64,000 bases of DNA from Arthrobacter_B sp038069765 (GCF_038069765.1 NZ_JBBPFS010000009.1:95540-159539), one strand, 5' to 3'. Positions 8,435 to 17,367 are shown, counted from the first letter of the stretch. Translations and numbers: made by a program. Notes: generated from the sequence alone by a model not told the origin.

Positions 8435-9508
8435 TTAGTAAAACGGCTGCTGGTGACGGCGCCAGTAGATCTGCCGCGCGACGCGTTCGCCGATCGTGTT
8501 CCAGATCTTGTACCGCACCGGGTCCAGCACCAGGTCGTAGCAGCCCACGAAGTCCGTGACGGTCTTCGAGAAGCTGGTCTTGAAAAGACCCAGGCCGTGG
8601 TGGGGGTGTTCCTTGTTTTTCAACTGGTCGCTGGGAGGCGTCCCGCAGAAGTCATACTCCTCGATTCCGAAGTCTTCCTTCAGCTCGGAGATGGCCGTCC
8701 ACTGGACCAGGTGCGAGTCACCGTACTGGCTGCGGCGGGGCTTGGACCCCCCGTCCTTGTAGGTGCCCTTCTTTCCGTAGGCGATGACAAAGGCACCTAC
8801 GGTGGGCTCGCCGTCTTCGAAGGCGAAGTAGAACCGGCCCTGGCCTGCTTCCACGAAGTTGGACCAGAAGCGGTGGTAATACTCGTAGGAGCGCATCCGG
8901 GCCGAGGAGCGGTCCTCGATGTGGCTCATCAGTTTGTACATGGTGCGCATGTTCTCTTCGGTGGGCTCCACCCGGCGGACGTCGGCACCTTCCCGGATTG
9001 CCCGGCGGACAGCGTTGCGCCCGCGCGAGGAGATGTTCTTCAGGACCTGCTCGATGTCCGGGGTGGTGTCCAGCAACGCAGTGGAGTCGTTGGGCTGCAG
9101 GTTGAAGGTCTTGACCAGCCCGGCACCTTCGAACTGAGCCCGCACCTGGGGGCTGTCGACGATGTCCGGCTCCACTTTCACGGCAAACACGTTTCGCTTG
9201 GATTCCTTGATGAACCGGCGCAGCGCGTCGAGGACCTCCGGCACATGCGAGGGCTCAGCAACATCGGGGCCCTTGATGAGGTACCAGAGGCTGCCCAATC
9301 CGGGCACCTTTTTTTCGATTGCCAGGTTGTATGTCGTATAGCCGCGGCCGGTAAACACCAAGTGGATGGGATTCCATCCGTGGTGGGATTTAACCTCCGC
9401 GTAGGACGCGGACTGCAGCACGTTCCCGCCGCCCGGGTTGGACTGCACGTGGCTGTCCCATTTCTCTTTTTCCTCGGCGGTGGCCAGGCGTGCACTAAAG
9501 TCTCGCAA
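8435..9508 (-). CDS. FemA/FemB/FemX-like aminoacyltransferase, 357 aa
   Basis: This is a GNAT-fold transferase that uses aminoacyl-tRNA to add amino acids to the peptidoglycan precursor, building the interpeptide bridge. Two GNAT-like halves are seen, with VLQSASYAEVKSHHGW near residue 30 and RGRNAVRRAIREGADVRRV near 165-185. The C-terminal half has GAFVIAYGKKGTYKDGGS and YDFCGTPP, both typical of the Fem family. The start is a rare TTG at 9508, supported by GAGGT 4-5 nt upstream; no ATG or GTG start fits as well. Three perfect copies of an 8-bp repeat (9522-9545) lie just upstream of the ribosome site. Which residue is transferred cannot be read from sequence. Confidence 0.87.
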   Translation of the reverse strand: MRDFSARLATAEEKEKWDSHVQSNPGGGNVLQSASYAEVKSHHGWNPIHLVFTGRGYTTYNLAIEKKVPGLGSLWYLIKGPDVAEPSHVPEVLDALRRFIKESKRNVFAVKVEPDIVDSPQVRAQFEGAGLVKTFNLQPNDSTALLDTTPDIEQVLKNISSRGRNAVRRAIREGADVRRVEPTEENMRTMYKLMSHIEDRSSARMRSYEYYHRFWSNFVEAGQGRFYFAFEDGEPTVGAFVIAYGKKGTYKDGGSKPRRSQYGDSHLVQWTAISELKEDFGIEEYDFCGTPPSDQLKNKEHPHHGLGLFKTSFSKTVTDFVGCYDLVLDPVRYKIWNTIGERVARQIYWRRHQQPFY

Positions 9509-9521
9509 AATACCTCAACTA

Positions 9522-9545
9522 ATCGCTTGATCGCTTGATCGCTTG
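9522..9545. repeat. Perfect 8-bp tandem repeat, three copies, in the FemX-like leader
   Basis: ATCGCTTG occurs three times head-to-tail without mismatch at 9522-9529, 9530-9537 and 9538-9545, 7 bases upstream of the GAGGT ribosome site of the FemX-like gene (minus strand). Perfect short arrays of this kind can gain or lose copies by slippage. Confidence 0.85.
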
Positions 9546-9909
9546 CACCATCTGCGGCTGGTCCCCTGCGGAACCCGCACCACGGGCTCCGGACCGTCCT
9601 CAAGTCTATCCGCTGGGGGGATCACTCAATGAAATTTCCCCAGAGGGTCCCCTGTGAGTTCCCCCGTGCTCCCGTGCACGCAGCTGCAGGCCAAACCAGC
9701 GTCAGCCCTCGGCGCCGCAGGCCGCAGCCCTGCCTGGCCGGGCGCTCCCCGGAACAGGTAGTTCCGCCCATCTCCCTGCCCGCCCTGCGGGCCCGGGGTA
9801 AGGGACAAACCCCGGGGTGAGGGACAAACGAGGCGGAGGAACACAGGAGCCTGTCCGCCCCGGCTACACTAAATGCAAACACATGAACTTTGCGGGGATG
9901 GGGAGCACC
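9546..9909. other. Gene-free spacer between divergent FemX-like and LLM genes
   Basis: No credible coding sequence is seen; the open frames here are short and lack ribosome sites. The spacer holds a 19-bp direct duplication (9792-9829) and a TACACT box (9865-9870) that could be the -10 element for the downstream oxidoreductase. Confidence 0.5.
9792..9829. repeat. 19-bp direct duplication upstream of the LLM oxidoreductase
   Basis: CCCGGGGTAAGGGACAAAC (9792-9810) is followed immediately by the same 19 bases with one A-to-G change (9811-9829). It lies 36-73 bp upstream of the TACACT box of the LLM gene. It could be a tandem protein-binding site or slippage duplication. Confidence 0.7.
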
Positions 9910-10944
9910 ATGGGACAGCGGCTGGAACTCGGATTGGACACCTTCGGTGATGTCACCTCGGACGCCGGAGGCGAACGGCTGCCGCAGCACCAGGTGCTGC
10001 GCAACGTGGTGGCAGAGGCGGTGCTGGCCGACTCGGTCGGCATCGATTTTATTGGCATCGGAGAGCATCACCGGGAGGATTTTGCCGTGTCGGCGCCGGA
10101 GGTGGTCCTCGCCGCGATTGCCGGGCAGACCAGCCGGATCCGGCTGGGCTCGGCGGTCACCGTCCTGAGCTCCGACGATCCGATCCGGGTCTTCCAGCGG
10201 TTCTCAACCCTCGACGCCGTTTCCAACGGCCGCGCCGAAGTGATCCTGGGCCGCGGCTCCTTTACGGAGTCCTTTCCGCTGTTCGGGCTCGAACTGGCGC
10301 AGTACGACGAGCTCTTCGAGGAAAAGCTGGAGCTCTTTGCTGAACTGCGCCGCGAAACCCCGGTGACGTGGAGCGGCAACACGCGGGCCCCGCTGCAGAA
10401 CCAGCGGGTCTATCCCCCCACCGCCGGCGGTGAGCTGCCGGTGTGGATCGCCGTCGGGGGCACACCCCAGTCCGTGGTCCGGGCGGCCCACTACGGGCTG
10501 CCGCTGATGCTGGCCATTATCGGCGGCGAACCGGCAAGGTTCGCGCCGTTTGTAGACCTGTACAAGCGGGCGCTGGACCAGTTCGGCCGGCCCCTGCTTC
10601 CTGTGGGCGCGCACTCCCCCGGTTATGTCGCTGCCACTGACGAGCAGGCACTCGAGGAGGCCTGGCCGCATTTCGAGCGGATGCAGAACCGGATCGGGCG
10701 CGAGCGCGGATGGAGTCCCACCACCCACAGTGATTACCTCGCGTCCGCCGGCCCGGACGGAGCCCTGTTCATCGGCTCCCCGCAGACCGTTGCCGCCAAG
10801 ATCGTTCGAGTGGCCCGGGAGCTGGAGCTAAGCCGTTTTGACCTTAAATACAGCCTGGGCACCCTGCCGCACGAGCTGTTGATGAACTGCATCCGCCTGT
10901 ACGGCACAGAGGTTGCACCGCTGGTGCGCGAGCAGCTGGCCTAG
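9910..10944 (+). CDS. LLM-class flavin-dependent oxidoreductase, 344 aa
   Basis: This is a luciferase-like TIM-barrel monooxygenase that uses F420 or FMN; the substrate is unknown. The N-terminus LELGLDTFGDVT is typical of the LLM subgroup that includes structure 2I7G. IGIGEHHREDFAVSAPEVVL (about 45-65), AVTVLSSDDPIRVFQRFSTLD and AEVILGRGSF follow in the usual order. The ATG at 9910 is chosen because GGGGAG lies 4-5 nt before it; in-frame ATGs at 9883 and 9898 are alternatives. A TACACT box at 9865-9870 may be the -10 element. It is convergent with the MFS gene, with only 4 bases between the stops. Confidence 0.9.
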   Translation: MGQRLELGLDTFGDVTSDAGGERLPQHQVLRNVVAEAVLADSVGIDFIGIGEHHREDFAVSAPEVVLAAIAGQTSRIRLGSAVTVLSSDDPIRVFQRFSTLDAVSNGRAEVILGRGSFTESFPLFGLELAQYDELFEEKLELFAELRRETPVTWSGNTRAPLQNQRVYPPTAGGELPVWIAVGGTPQSVVRAAHYGLPLMLAIIGGEPARFAPFVDLYKRALDQFGRPLLPVGAHSPGYVAATDEQALEEAWPHFERMQNRIGRERGWSPTTHSDYLASAGPDGALFIGSPQTVAAKIVRVARELELSRFDLKYSLGTLPHELLMNCIRLYGTEVAPLVREQLA

Positions 10945-10948
10945 CGGC

Positions 10949-12517
10949 TCAGGCCGACGCCGGGAGGAACCAGCGGATGCGCGGTTCCTCCTCGGCCAGG
11001 CCCGCCGCCTTGTCAATCAGCTTCCGATCCTCTCCGGTGATGCGCTCCTGCTCCTGGCGCAGGTATTCGCGCCAGGTCGCGACGTCGTAAATCTCGCGGA
11101 ACTGGCGCGCATCCGTCACCGAGTGGACCAGCTCCCAGTCCCGCGCGCCGGTGCGCATCCGGGAGAGACGCACCTCATGCATGAGCTGAACAAACTCCGC
11201 AGCCTTCCCGGGAGCCAGTTCATAGGCGATGAGAATGGTGACCGGCCCGGCGTCGGGGGCCGGCTCCTGCGTCGCCTCGATCCCGAGGTCAGCTTCCGCG
11301 ATGCTGCGGTCCAGCCGGCCGGTGCGCGGCAGCAGCGGCAGCACGGTGACGCTCAGCCCCGCTGCCCCCAGGACGGCTCCCGCCGCAGCCAGCACCGGTG
11401 CGTAGCCGTAGGCGGTGGCCAGGGAACCCCACACGACGGCGCCAACCGCCTGAGCCCCGGTGGTCACCATGAGGTAGACGGAAAGCCCGCGGGCCCGCAC
11501 CCATTCCGGCAGCGTGAGCTGCATGGCGCTGTTAAGGATGGACAGGGTTGCGATCCAGGCGATGCCGGCGAAGACCAGCAGAACTCCCAGCACAGGCGCG
11601 GGCAGGAAGCCGGCCGCAAAAGCCGCGGCGCCAAAAACGGCGGCTGCCAATCCCAGCATCAGGTTGTCATTAATGCGGTCTTTGACCTTCGGCAGCAGGA
11701 TGACCCCCGCAACGGCGCCGACACCCAGCGCACCCAGCAGCAGCCCGTAGCCGGCGGAACCGAGCCGGAGGTGCCCGTTGACTGCCACGGGGAGCAGTGC
11801 ATACAGCGCACTGGCCGGAACCATGAAGAGGGCGGTCCGGAGCAGCACGCGCCGGATGCGCGGGGCCGCCCTGATGTAGCGCATGCCCGCGGCCAGCGCT
11901 TCCCGCATCCGTTCGGGATCCTCCGGCTCCGGCGGCGCCCGCCAGATGTAGACCGCAACCGCTGTTCCCAAAAAAGACACGGCGTTGAGGCCAAATACGA
12001 AGGCCGGACCGAAAAAGGACACGAGCACCCCGGCCAGTGCCGGCCCCACCGCACGCGCTCCGTTGACCGCCATGCTGCTGAGGGCGGATGCGGACCTGAT
12101 TTCCTCCCGGGGCACGAGCTCGGGAGTGATCGCCTGCCAGGCAGGCTGGCTCAGGGCCACCCCGCAGCCGATCAGAAAGGTGTACAGCAGCAGCGAGTCC
12201 GGATCCAGCAGATCCAGCGCAGCAATCACGGTCAGGACAGCCGCGGCACCGGCGGCGAAAAGATTGGAGCCCAGAATGAGGCGCCGCCGGTTGAACGCAT
12301 CTGCCAGGACCCCCGCGATGAAGCCAAGCAGCAGGGACGGTGCCAGGTTGGCCGTCTGGACCAGGGACACGAGGGCGGGGTTGGAACTGTTTTCGACCAG
12401 ATACCACTGGGCTCCCACGGTCTGCATCCAGGTGCCGATGCTCGACCCGATATTGGCAAGCCACAGAATCAGGAACATGCGGCGGCGCAGCGGCGCCCAG
12501 GGAGATGCCGTCTCCAT
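10949..12517 (-). CDS. MFS transporter of the MFS_3/EntS-like group with a C-terminal cytosolic domain, 522 aa
   Basis: This is a twelve-helix major facilitator of the group that includes the enterobactin exporter EntS. The N-terminal WLANIGSSIGTWMQTVGAQWYL and the motif-A-like ADAFNRRRLILGSNL between helices 2 and 3 are clear. About residues 405-522 form a soluble tail containing VTILIAYELAPGKAAEFVQL, which looks like a ferredoxin-like antibiotic-biosynthesis monooxygenase domain; this fusion is seen in other actinobacterial members. The ATG at 12517 has GGAGGT 7 nt upstream. The frame is open upstream but there overlaps the CHAD gene. The substrate is unknown. Confidence 0.88.
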   Translation of the reverse strand: METASPWAPLRRRMFLILWLANIGSSIGTWMQTVGAQWYLVENSSNPALVSLVQTANLAPSLLLGFIAGVLADAFNRRRLILGSNLFAAGAAAVLTVIAALDLLDPDSLLLYTFLIGCGVALSQPAWQAITPELVPREEIRSASALSSMAVNGARAVGPALAGVLVSFFGPAFVFGLNAVSFLGTAVAVYIWRAPPEPEDPERMREALAAGMRYIRAAPRIRRVLLRTALFMVPASALYALLPVAVNGHLRLGSAGYGLLLGALGVGAVAGVILLPKVKDRINDNLMLGLAAAVFGAAAFAAGFLPAPVLGVLLVFAGIAWIATLSILNSAMQLTLPEWVRARGLSVYLMVTTGAQAVGAVVWGSLATAYGYAPVLAAAGAVLGAAGLSVTVLPLLPRTGRLDRSIAEADLGIEATQEPAPDAGPVTILIAYELAPGKAAEFVQLMHEVRLSRMRTGARDWELVHSVTDARQFREIYDVATWREYLRQEQERITGEDRKLIDKAAGLAEEEPRIRWFLPASA

Positions 12518-12572
12518 CGGGATACCTCCGTCCGGACGCGCCGGTTCAGATGCGCCGTTCAAATACCCCGGT

Positions 12573-13601
12573 TCAGACCACCCGGGGAAAATCTGCCCAT
12601 GCCTTGCGGAACCGCTTGCGTGCGCTCTCCCCGCGTTCTTCCTCCAGGGCGTGCAGCCGCCCGTAGGTGAAGCCGTTGTAGCCGGCACCGGCCGCGGCGG
12701 CACCCAGCCGGCGCAGGTAGTCCCGGCTAACGACGCTGTCCTGGTATTCTCCGAGGATCTTTTGCACATGCTCAGCGCCGGCGGCCAGTTCGGCGGAACC
12801 GGAGGCCCGCACCGGCTGGGCAACCTCGGCGGCATAGCGCAGCCGCTTGGCATCCTTGCGGGCGTCGTGCAGTGATTCCGACCGGTGGTCCTCGCTGCGG
12901 GCCTCGCGGGCGTCCCGCACCTGCCGGTGCAGGCGCTTGCGGTCGCGGCGCAGCATCCGGCCCGCGGTTTGGGCAGCCGGTGCCTCTGCTGCGGCCGTAA
13001 ATTCGGGGCTGCCGATCACCGACTCAAGCCGTTCCAGCAGGCGCCGGTAACGGTCGCCGTCGAGCACGCGGGCCACTTCCGCATGAGCCATGCGATAGTC
13101 GCCGAGCAGTTCCTCGTCAATGCGCTGCTGCACCGTCCCCATCACCAGTTCGGCAGGCTGGGTTCCGACAAGAGCCTGCAGCCGCGCGCGCAGCACCTGG
13201 GCGTCGCGGGCCGCACCCAGGACCCCGGCAAACCATTTGAGTTCGGTGCGCACTTCGCGGGCCGGCTCCGGTGCAAGCACTTTGCGGTAACTCGACAGCG
13301 CCGAACGCATCCGCCGGGTGCTGACCCGCATCTTGTGCACCGCGTCTGCATGGTCTGCCCGTACGCGCGGATCCTCCGCCAGCATGGCCAGGAACTGATT
13401 CCGCAGATATGCCAGCAGCAGGAGTCCGGCGGGACCCTCTGGCTGCGGAGGCCCGAGGCTCAGGGCGCCGACCCGCACGGCGGCCTGCTGTGCAGCAAGG
13501 CCACCCTCGGGGCGGGGCTCGGCGGCAGCGACGGCGGAATCCGCTCCGCCGCTGAGCCGTGGCGTATGCAGCGGGGTTTCCGGATCCTGAGGGGTGGGCA
13601 T
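12573..13601 (-). CDS. CHAD domain protein, 342 aa
   Basis: CHAD domains are helical bundles with conserved histidines that bind polyphosphate. The defining start HADAVHKMRVSTRRMRSALSS lies at about 83-105, followed by LKWFAGVLGAARDAQVLRARL. A second half carries SLHDARKDAKRLRYAAEV and GEYQDSVVSRDYL. There is no N-terminal CYTH (triphosphate tunnel) domain, so this is a CHAD-only protein. The ATG follows a TATACT box (13607-13612) by 5-6 nt without a ribosome site, indicating leaderless translation from a strong -10. It lies 55 nt upstream of the MFS gene on the same strand and may be co-transcribed. Confidence 0.92.
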   Translation of the reverse strand: MPTPQDPETPLHTPRLSGGADSAVAAAEPRPEGGLAAQQAAVRVGALSLGPPQPEGPAGLLLLAYLRNQFLAMLAEDPRVRADHADAVHKMRVSTRRMRSALSSYRKVLAPEPAREVRTELKWFAGVLGAARDAQVLRARLQALVGTQPAELVMGTVQQRIDEELLGDYRMAHAEVARVLDGDRYRRLLERLESVIGSPEFTAAAEAPAAQTAGRMLRRDRKRLHRQVRDAREARSEDHRSESLHDARKDAKRLRYAAEVAQPVRASGSAELAAGAEHVQKILGEYQDSVVSRDYLRRLGAAAAGAGYNGFTYGRLHALEEERGESARKRFRKAWADFPRVV

Positions 13602-13798
13602 GGCTCAGTATAGGGCCGGGAAACGGCGCAACGGCAGGGGTTTGTGCCGCGGCAGGGGGAAACAGTCCCGCATCGCTGTACCGGGTGCAGCTCCGGCGGT
13701 AGCATCGCGGTACCGTGCCGCTGTCCGGCCCGCCCGCCCGGCGGTAACCGCTGCAGGCTGAAATTCCGACGAGGAACACTAGGGCCGTGTGAAGCGAT

Positions 13799-14776
13799 AT
13801 GAGATTCGTAAAGCTGGGAAGTTCCGGAGCCACGGTGTCGGCTGTCGGTCTCGGGTGCATGACCTTCGGTGACCCCAACCACGGCAACCACGGCTGGACG
13901 CTGCGGGCTCCGGAGTCCAGGCCCATCCTGCGCAGGGCCCTTGAACTGGGGATCAATTTCTTTGACACGGCCAACGTCTACTCCTCCGGCGACAGCGAGG
14001 AAATTACGGGGGCCGCACTGCTGAAGTATGCCCGGCGTGATGAAGTGGTGATCGCCACCAAGGTCCACGGCGAAATGATGCCAGGTCCCAACGGCTGGGG
14101 CCTCTCGCGCAAACACATTCTGTGGCAGGTGGACGAGAGCCTTCGGCGCCTGGGCACCGACTACATTGATCTCTACCAGGTTCACCGCTGGGATGCCTCC
14201 ACCCCGCTCGAGGAAACGCTGGAAACACTCGACGGGCTGGTGCGGTCGGGGAAAGTCCGGTACCTGGGCGCCTCCACCATGTATGCCTGGCAATTCGCCC
14301 GGGCGCTCACGCTGCAGCAGGCCCACGGCTGGTCTCGGTTTGTGACCATGCAGGCGCATTACAACCTGGTGTACCGCGAGGAGGAACGGGAAATGATTCC
14401 CCTCTGCAGTGCCACCGGCACCGGTGTGCTGGCCTATTCCCCGCTGGCCCGCGGGCGGCTGGCGCGGGACTGGCAGCAGGGAAGCCGGCGGCAGTCCCAG
14501 GACGCCCTGGGACACTCCCTCTATACGGGGCAGGACGTACCCAACCGGGCCGTCGCCGACGCCGTACTCGCCGTAGCGCAGCGGCACGGCGTGACACGGG
14601 CCCAGGTTGCCCTGGCCTGGGTCCTCACCCACCCGGCGGTGACGGCCCCGGTGCTCGGTGCCTCCGCCGCCGGGCATCTGGACGACGCCGCCGCGGCCCT
14701 GGACCTGCAGCTCACGCCGGAGGATCTGGACGAGCTGGAGCAGCACTACACCCCCCGGCACGTGGCAGGTTTCTAG
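13799..14776 (+). CDS. Aldo/keto reductase, 325 aa
   Basis: This is an NADPH-dependent TIM-barrel oxidoreductase of the AKR superfamily. The catalytic tetrad is complete: Asp56 and Tyr61 (FFDTANVYSSG), Lys88 (IATKVHG) and His129 (LYQVHRWD). The cofactor-binding end has AWVLTHPAVTAPVLGAS. The N-terminal LGSSGATVSAVGLGCMTFG fits the YajO/IolS-like subgroup. The ribosome site is weak. It converges on malG, with the two stop codons interlocked in CTAG at 14773-14776. The substrate cannot be inferred. Confidence 0.93.
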   Translation: MRFVKLGSSGATVSAVGLGCMTFGDPNHGNHGWTLRAPESRPILRRALELGINFFDTANVYSSGDSEEITGAALLKYARRDEVVIATKVHGEMMPGPNGWGLSRKHILWQVDESLRRLGTDYIDLYQVHRWDASTPLEETLETLDGLVRSGKVRYLGASTMYAWQFARALTLQQAHGWSRFVTMQAHYNLVYREEEREMIPLCSATGTGVLAYSPLARGRLARDWQQGSRRQSQDALGHSLYTGQDVPNRAVADAVLAVAQRHGVTRAQVALAWVLTHPAVTAPVLGASAAGHLDDAAAALDLQLTPEDLDELEQHYTPRHVAGF

Positions 14777-15696
14777 CCCTTCACTGCTCCGGCAACCAGG
14801 CCGGAGGAGATGAAGCGCTGCAGGAACAGGAACAGCGCCATCACCGGCAGGGCGGCCAGGACCGCACCGGCGGAGAAGACACCCCAGGTGCGCGACTGGC
14901 TGTCACCCACGAAGGAGTAGAGGCCCACCGCCAGGGTCTGTGCTTCGGGGTCGTTCAGGACAATGGACGCAATCAGGAACTCGCCGGTAGCGGTGATGAA
15001 GGACAGCAGCCCCACAATCGCCAGGATGGGCGTGACCAGCCGCAGGATGATCGTGAAGAAAATCTGGATGTGGCTTGCTCCGTCGATGCGCGCGGCCTCG
15101 TCCAGGGACTTCGGAACCGTGTTGAAGAACCCGTACATCAGGTAGGTGTTCACGCCGAGGGCGCCGCCGAGGTAGACCATGATCAGGCCGGTCTGGCTCC
15201 CCAGGCCCAGCCACGGCACGACGTCGGAGATTCCGCTCAGCAGCAGGAAAATCGCCACAACGCCGAGCATCTGCGGGAACATCTGCAGGAGCATCAGGCT
15301 CAGCAGGCCGAAGCGGCGTCCGGTAAAGCGCATCCGGGAGAAGGAGTACGCGGCCAGGGCACCCAGGAACACGGTGCCGGCGCTGGTAATGAGCCCGACG
15401 ACGAGCGTGTTCAGGAACCACCGGGCGAAGGGCTTCTGCGGATCCGAGAACAGGTCCACGAAGTTGTCGAACTCGATGGTGGAAAACAGGCCGCTTGCCG
15501 AAACCAGGGTTCCGTTGGAGCTGAGCGCGGCGGAGAGCACATATGCCAGCGGGAAGAGCGCAAAAACGCCCATGACCAGGCCCACCAGGTGCCGCCACCC
15601 CTTGTCCCGGAACCATGCGCCGAAGGGTTTGCGGGGTTGTGCAGGGCTGGCCGGGCCGGTGTTGGTCCGAGCCGGGGCCAATGTCGAGTTGCTCAT
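14773..15696 (-). CDS. malG: Maltose/maltodextrin-type ABC transporter permease MalG, 307 aa
   Basis: This is an inner-membrane subunit of a sugar importer. Six membrane helices are visible, and the EAA loop that docks the ATPase is at about 190-210 (SLDEAARIDGASHIQIF). FALFPLAYVLSAALSSNGTL near residue 45 and the C-terminal LFLFLQRFISSGLVAGAVKG are typical of MalG. The ATG overlaps the malF stop (ATGA, 15693-15696), so the two permeases are translationally coupled. No ATPase gene follows; the operon ends here, convergent with the aldo/keto reductase. Confidence 0.94.
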   Translation of the reverse strand: MSNSTLAPARTNTGPASPAQPRKPFGAWFRDKGWRHLVGLVMGVFALFPLAYVLSAALSSNGTLVSASGLFSTIEFDNFVDLFSDPQKPFARWFLNTLVVGLITSAGTVFLGALAAYSFSRMRFTGRRFGLLSLMLLQMFPQMLGVVAIFLLLSGISDVVPWLGLGSQTGLIMVYLGGALGVNTYLMYGFFNTVPKSLDEAARIDGASHIQIFFTIILRLVTPILAIVGLLSFITATGEFLIASIVLNDPEAQTLAVGLYSFVGDSQSRTWGVFSAGAVLAALPVMALFLFLQRFISSGLVAGAVKG

Positions 15697-17300
15697 GAAT
15701 TCACTTCCTCCAGCGCCTTGGTCTGCCGGAAGCTGACCGCGGAGATAACTGCCACGATGATGAAGATGATGACGGCAAGCGCGCTGGCCAGCCCGTAGTC
15801 ACGTCCGGACCCCTGGCCGAAAGCCACCTTGTAGACCAGCGTGATCAGCAGGTCCGTGGCCCCGATGTCCATGTTGGTGTCGGTGAACCTGGGCCCGCCG
15901 CCCGTAAGCATGAAGATCACGTTGAAGTTGTTGAAGTTGAAGGCAAACGTCGAGATCAGCAGCGGTGCGGTGGAGACCAGCAGCAGCGGCAGCTTGATGG
16001 AGCGGAAGATCCGCCACGCGGATGCCCCGTCCATGCGGGCGGCCTCGTTGACATCCTCCGGCAGGGACTGCAGGGCGCCGGTGCAGACCAGGAACATATA
16101 GGGGAACCCGAGCCACGTGTTCACCAGCAGCACACTGAATTTCGCCAGCCAGGGGTCGGTCAGCCACGGGATGTCGGCGCCGCCGAACAGGGTGGCGTTG
16201 ATGAATCCGAACTCCTGGTTCAGCATTCCGGACCAGACCAGGCCGGCCAGGAATGCCGGGAAGGCATAGGGCAGGATCATGATGGTGCGGTAGATCTTTT
16301 TGCCGCGCAGGTTCGGATGGTTGAAGGTCAGAGCCAGGAACAGCCCAAGACCAAAGCACAGCAGCACCGATCCGAGCGCAAACGTGAAGGTCCATACGAT
16401 GACGCTGAGCAGCGGCCCGCGGAGGTCCGGATCGGTGAAGGCCCGTTCGAAGTTCTCGAACCCCACCCCCACCTTCCAGCCGGTGGCGAGGCGTTCGCCG
16501 TCGGCGCTCACAAAGGATCCCTCGCCGCCGTCCGTATAAACGGTGCCGGTCTCGGTATCCGTGAAGGTGTCCGCCGCTTCGTCGTAGACCAGCACCGGTT
16601 TGAACACGTAGGCATTGGAACCGTCGGCGGTCTGCAGGACGCCGTCGTCGAGGTCATCGGAGAGCGGAACTTTGATGTCGGTGATTTCCTGCTGGACGGC
16701 AAGCAGTTCGTTGAAGCTCAGGGTGCGGTACCCCTCGGCTGCCACGGCTTTGCCTGTGCCGCCGATTTCGGCGCCCTCAGCCTCCTTGAGCGGTTCACCC
16801 GTGGTGCCGATCCGGACGCCGGCGTCGGGATCAGTGACCAGAAGCGACAGGACATCGTCCTTTTCCACCACGGACACCTGGTATGCCGGAGAATCCGGAA
16901 CGCGCTTCTGGGCGCTCATGGAGATGGCTGAAACGGCGTCGTCCTTGCTGCTGTTGTGCCCGTCGCCGTAGTTGGTGAAGGCGATATAGCCGCTGTACAC
17001 CACCACAAAAACCTGGAAGACCACCAGGAACAGGACTCCCGGTGCCAGGTACTTGGCCGGCAGGCCGCCGCGGCGGAGGTAGATCCAGTTGATCAGCACG
17101 GTCACCGCTGCCGCCACCGCAAGGACGGCCCATTTTTCGCTCATGAACAGGGCCATGAGGACATAGACGGCAAACGCATCCGTCAGGCCCAGGAGCAGAA
17201 TTTTGGCCAGAAGGCCTGTCATGGAATCGGGCCCGCGGCGGCGCTTGGGCGTTCGTGCGGAAATGTCTGGGCGGACAGGGGTGTCCAGCTGATCAACCAT
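15693..17300 (-). CDS. malF: Maltose/maltodextrin-type ABC transporter permease MalF, 535 aa
   Basis: This permease partners MalG. Three N-terminal helices (about 30-110) are followed by a large external loop of roughly 150 residues (about 120-270), equivalent to the MalF P2 loop that contacts the binding protein. The transport domain then has helices and the EAA loop at about 412-432 (DVNEAARMDGASAWRIF). The ATG at 17300 has AAGGAG about 7 nt upstream; the longer open frame beginning at 17345 runs through a hairpin and is unlikely. It is separated from malE by 129 bp containing a 16-bp perfect stem-loop. Confidence 0.94.
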   Translation of the reverse strand: MVDQLDTPVRPDISARTPKRRRGPDSMTGLLAKILLLGLTDAFAVYVLMALFMSEKWAVLAVAAAVTVLINWIYLRRGGLPAKYLAPGVLFLVVFQVFVVVYSGYIAFTNYGDGHNSSKDDAVSAISMSAQKRVPDSPAYQVSVVEKDDVLSLLVTDPDAGVRIGTTGEPLKEAEGAEIGGTGKAVAAEGYRTLSFNELLAVQQEITDIKVPLSDDLDDGVLQTADGSNAYVFKPVLVYDEAADTFTDTETGTVYTDGGEGSFVSADGERLATGWKVGVGFENFERAFTDPDLRGPLLSVIVWTFTFALGSVLLCFGLGLFLALTFNHPNLRGKKIYRTIMILPYAFPAFLAGLVWSGMLNQEFGFINATLFGGADIPWLTDPWLAKFSVLLVNTWLGFPYMFLVCTGALQSLPEDVNEAARMDGASAWRIFRSIKLPLLLVSTAPLLISTFAFNFNNFNVIFMLTGGGPRFTDTNMDIGATDLLITLVYKVAFGQGSGRDYGLASALAVIIFIIVAVISAVSFRQTKALEEVNS

Positions 17301-17322
17301 CGGGGTTCTCCTTGAACCGGTT

Positions 17323-17367
17323 CGGGCCGGGACACTGCGCTCCATAAAGGGGCAGTGTCCCGGCCCG
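17323..17367 (-). terminator. malE-malF intercistronic stem-loop (partial terminator or mRNA stabiliser)
   Basis: CGGGCCGGGACACTGC (17323-17338) and GCAGTGTCCCGGCCCG (17352-17367) form a perfect 16-bp stem with a 13-nt loop, 62 nt after the malE stop and about 10 nt before the malF ribosome site. No T-run follows. Such structures between binding-protein and permease genes are known to make the binding protein more abundant, by protecting the upstream mRNA or stopping part of the transcripts. Confidence 0.75.

Noticed and set aside
9622..10071. Open frames on either strand in the 9.55-9.9 kb spacer
   Set aside because: They are short or overlap the LLM gene antisense, and the 19-bp duplication accounts for part of them.
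10913..12670. A 585-codon open frame on the plus strand opposite the MFS gene
   Set aside because: Its product is low-complexity (Gln, Gly, Arg, His rich) and the minus strand carries a clear transporter with a strong ribosome site.
12518..12853. An N-terminal extension of the MFS gene up to 12853
   Set aside because: It overlaps the 3' end of the CHAD gene in another frame and the ATG at 12517 has a perfect GGAGGT.
15693..17345. The longer malF start at 17345
   Set aside because: It lies inside the loop of the 16-bp intercistronic hairpin and has no ribosome site, while the ATG at 17300 has AAGGAG at good distance.
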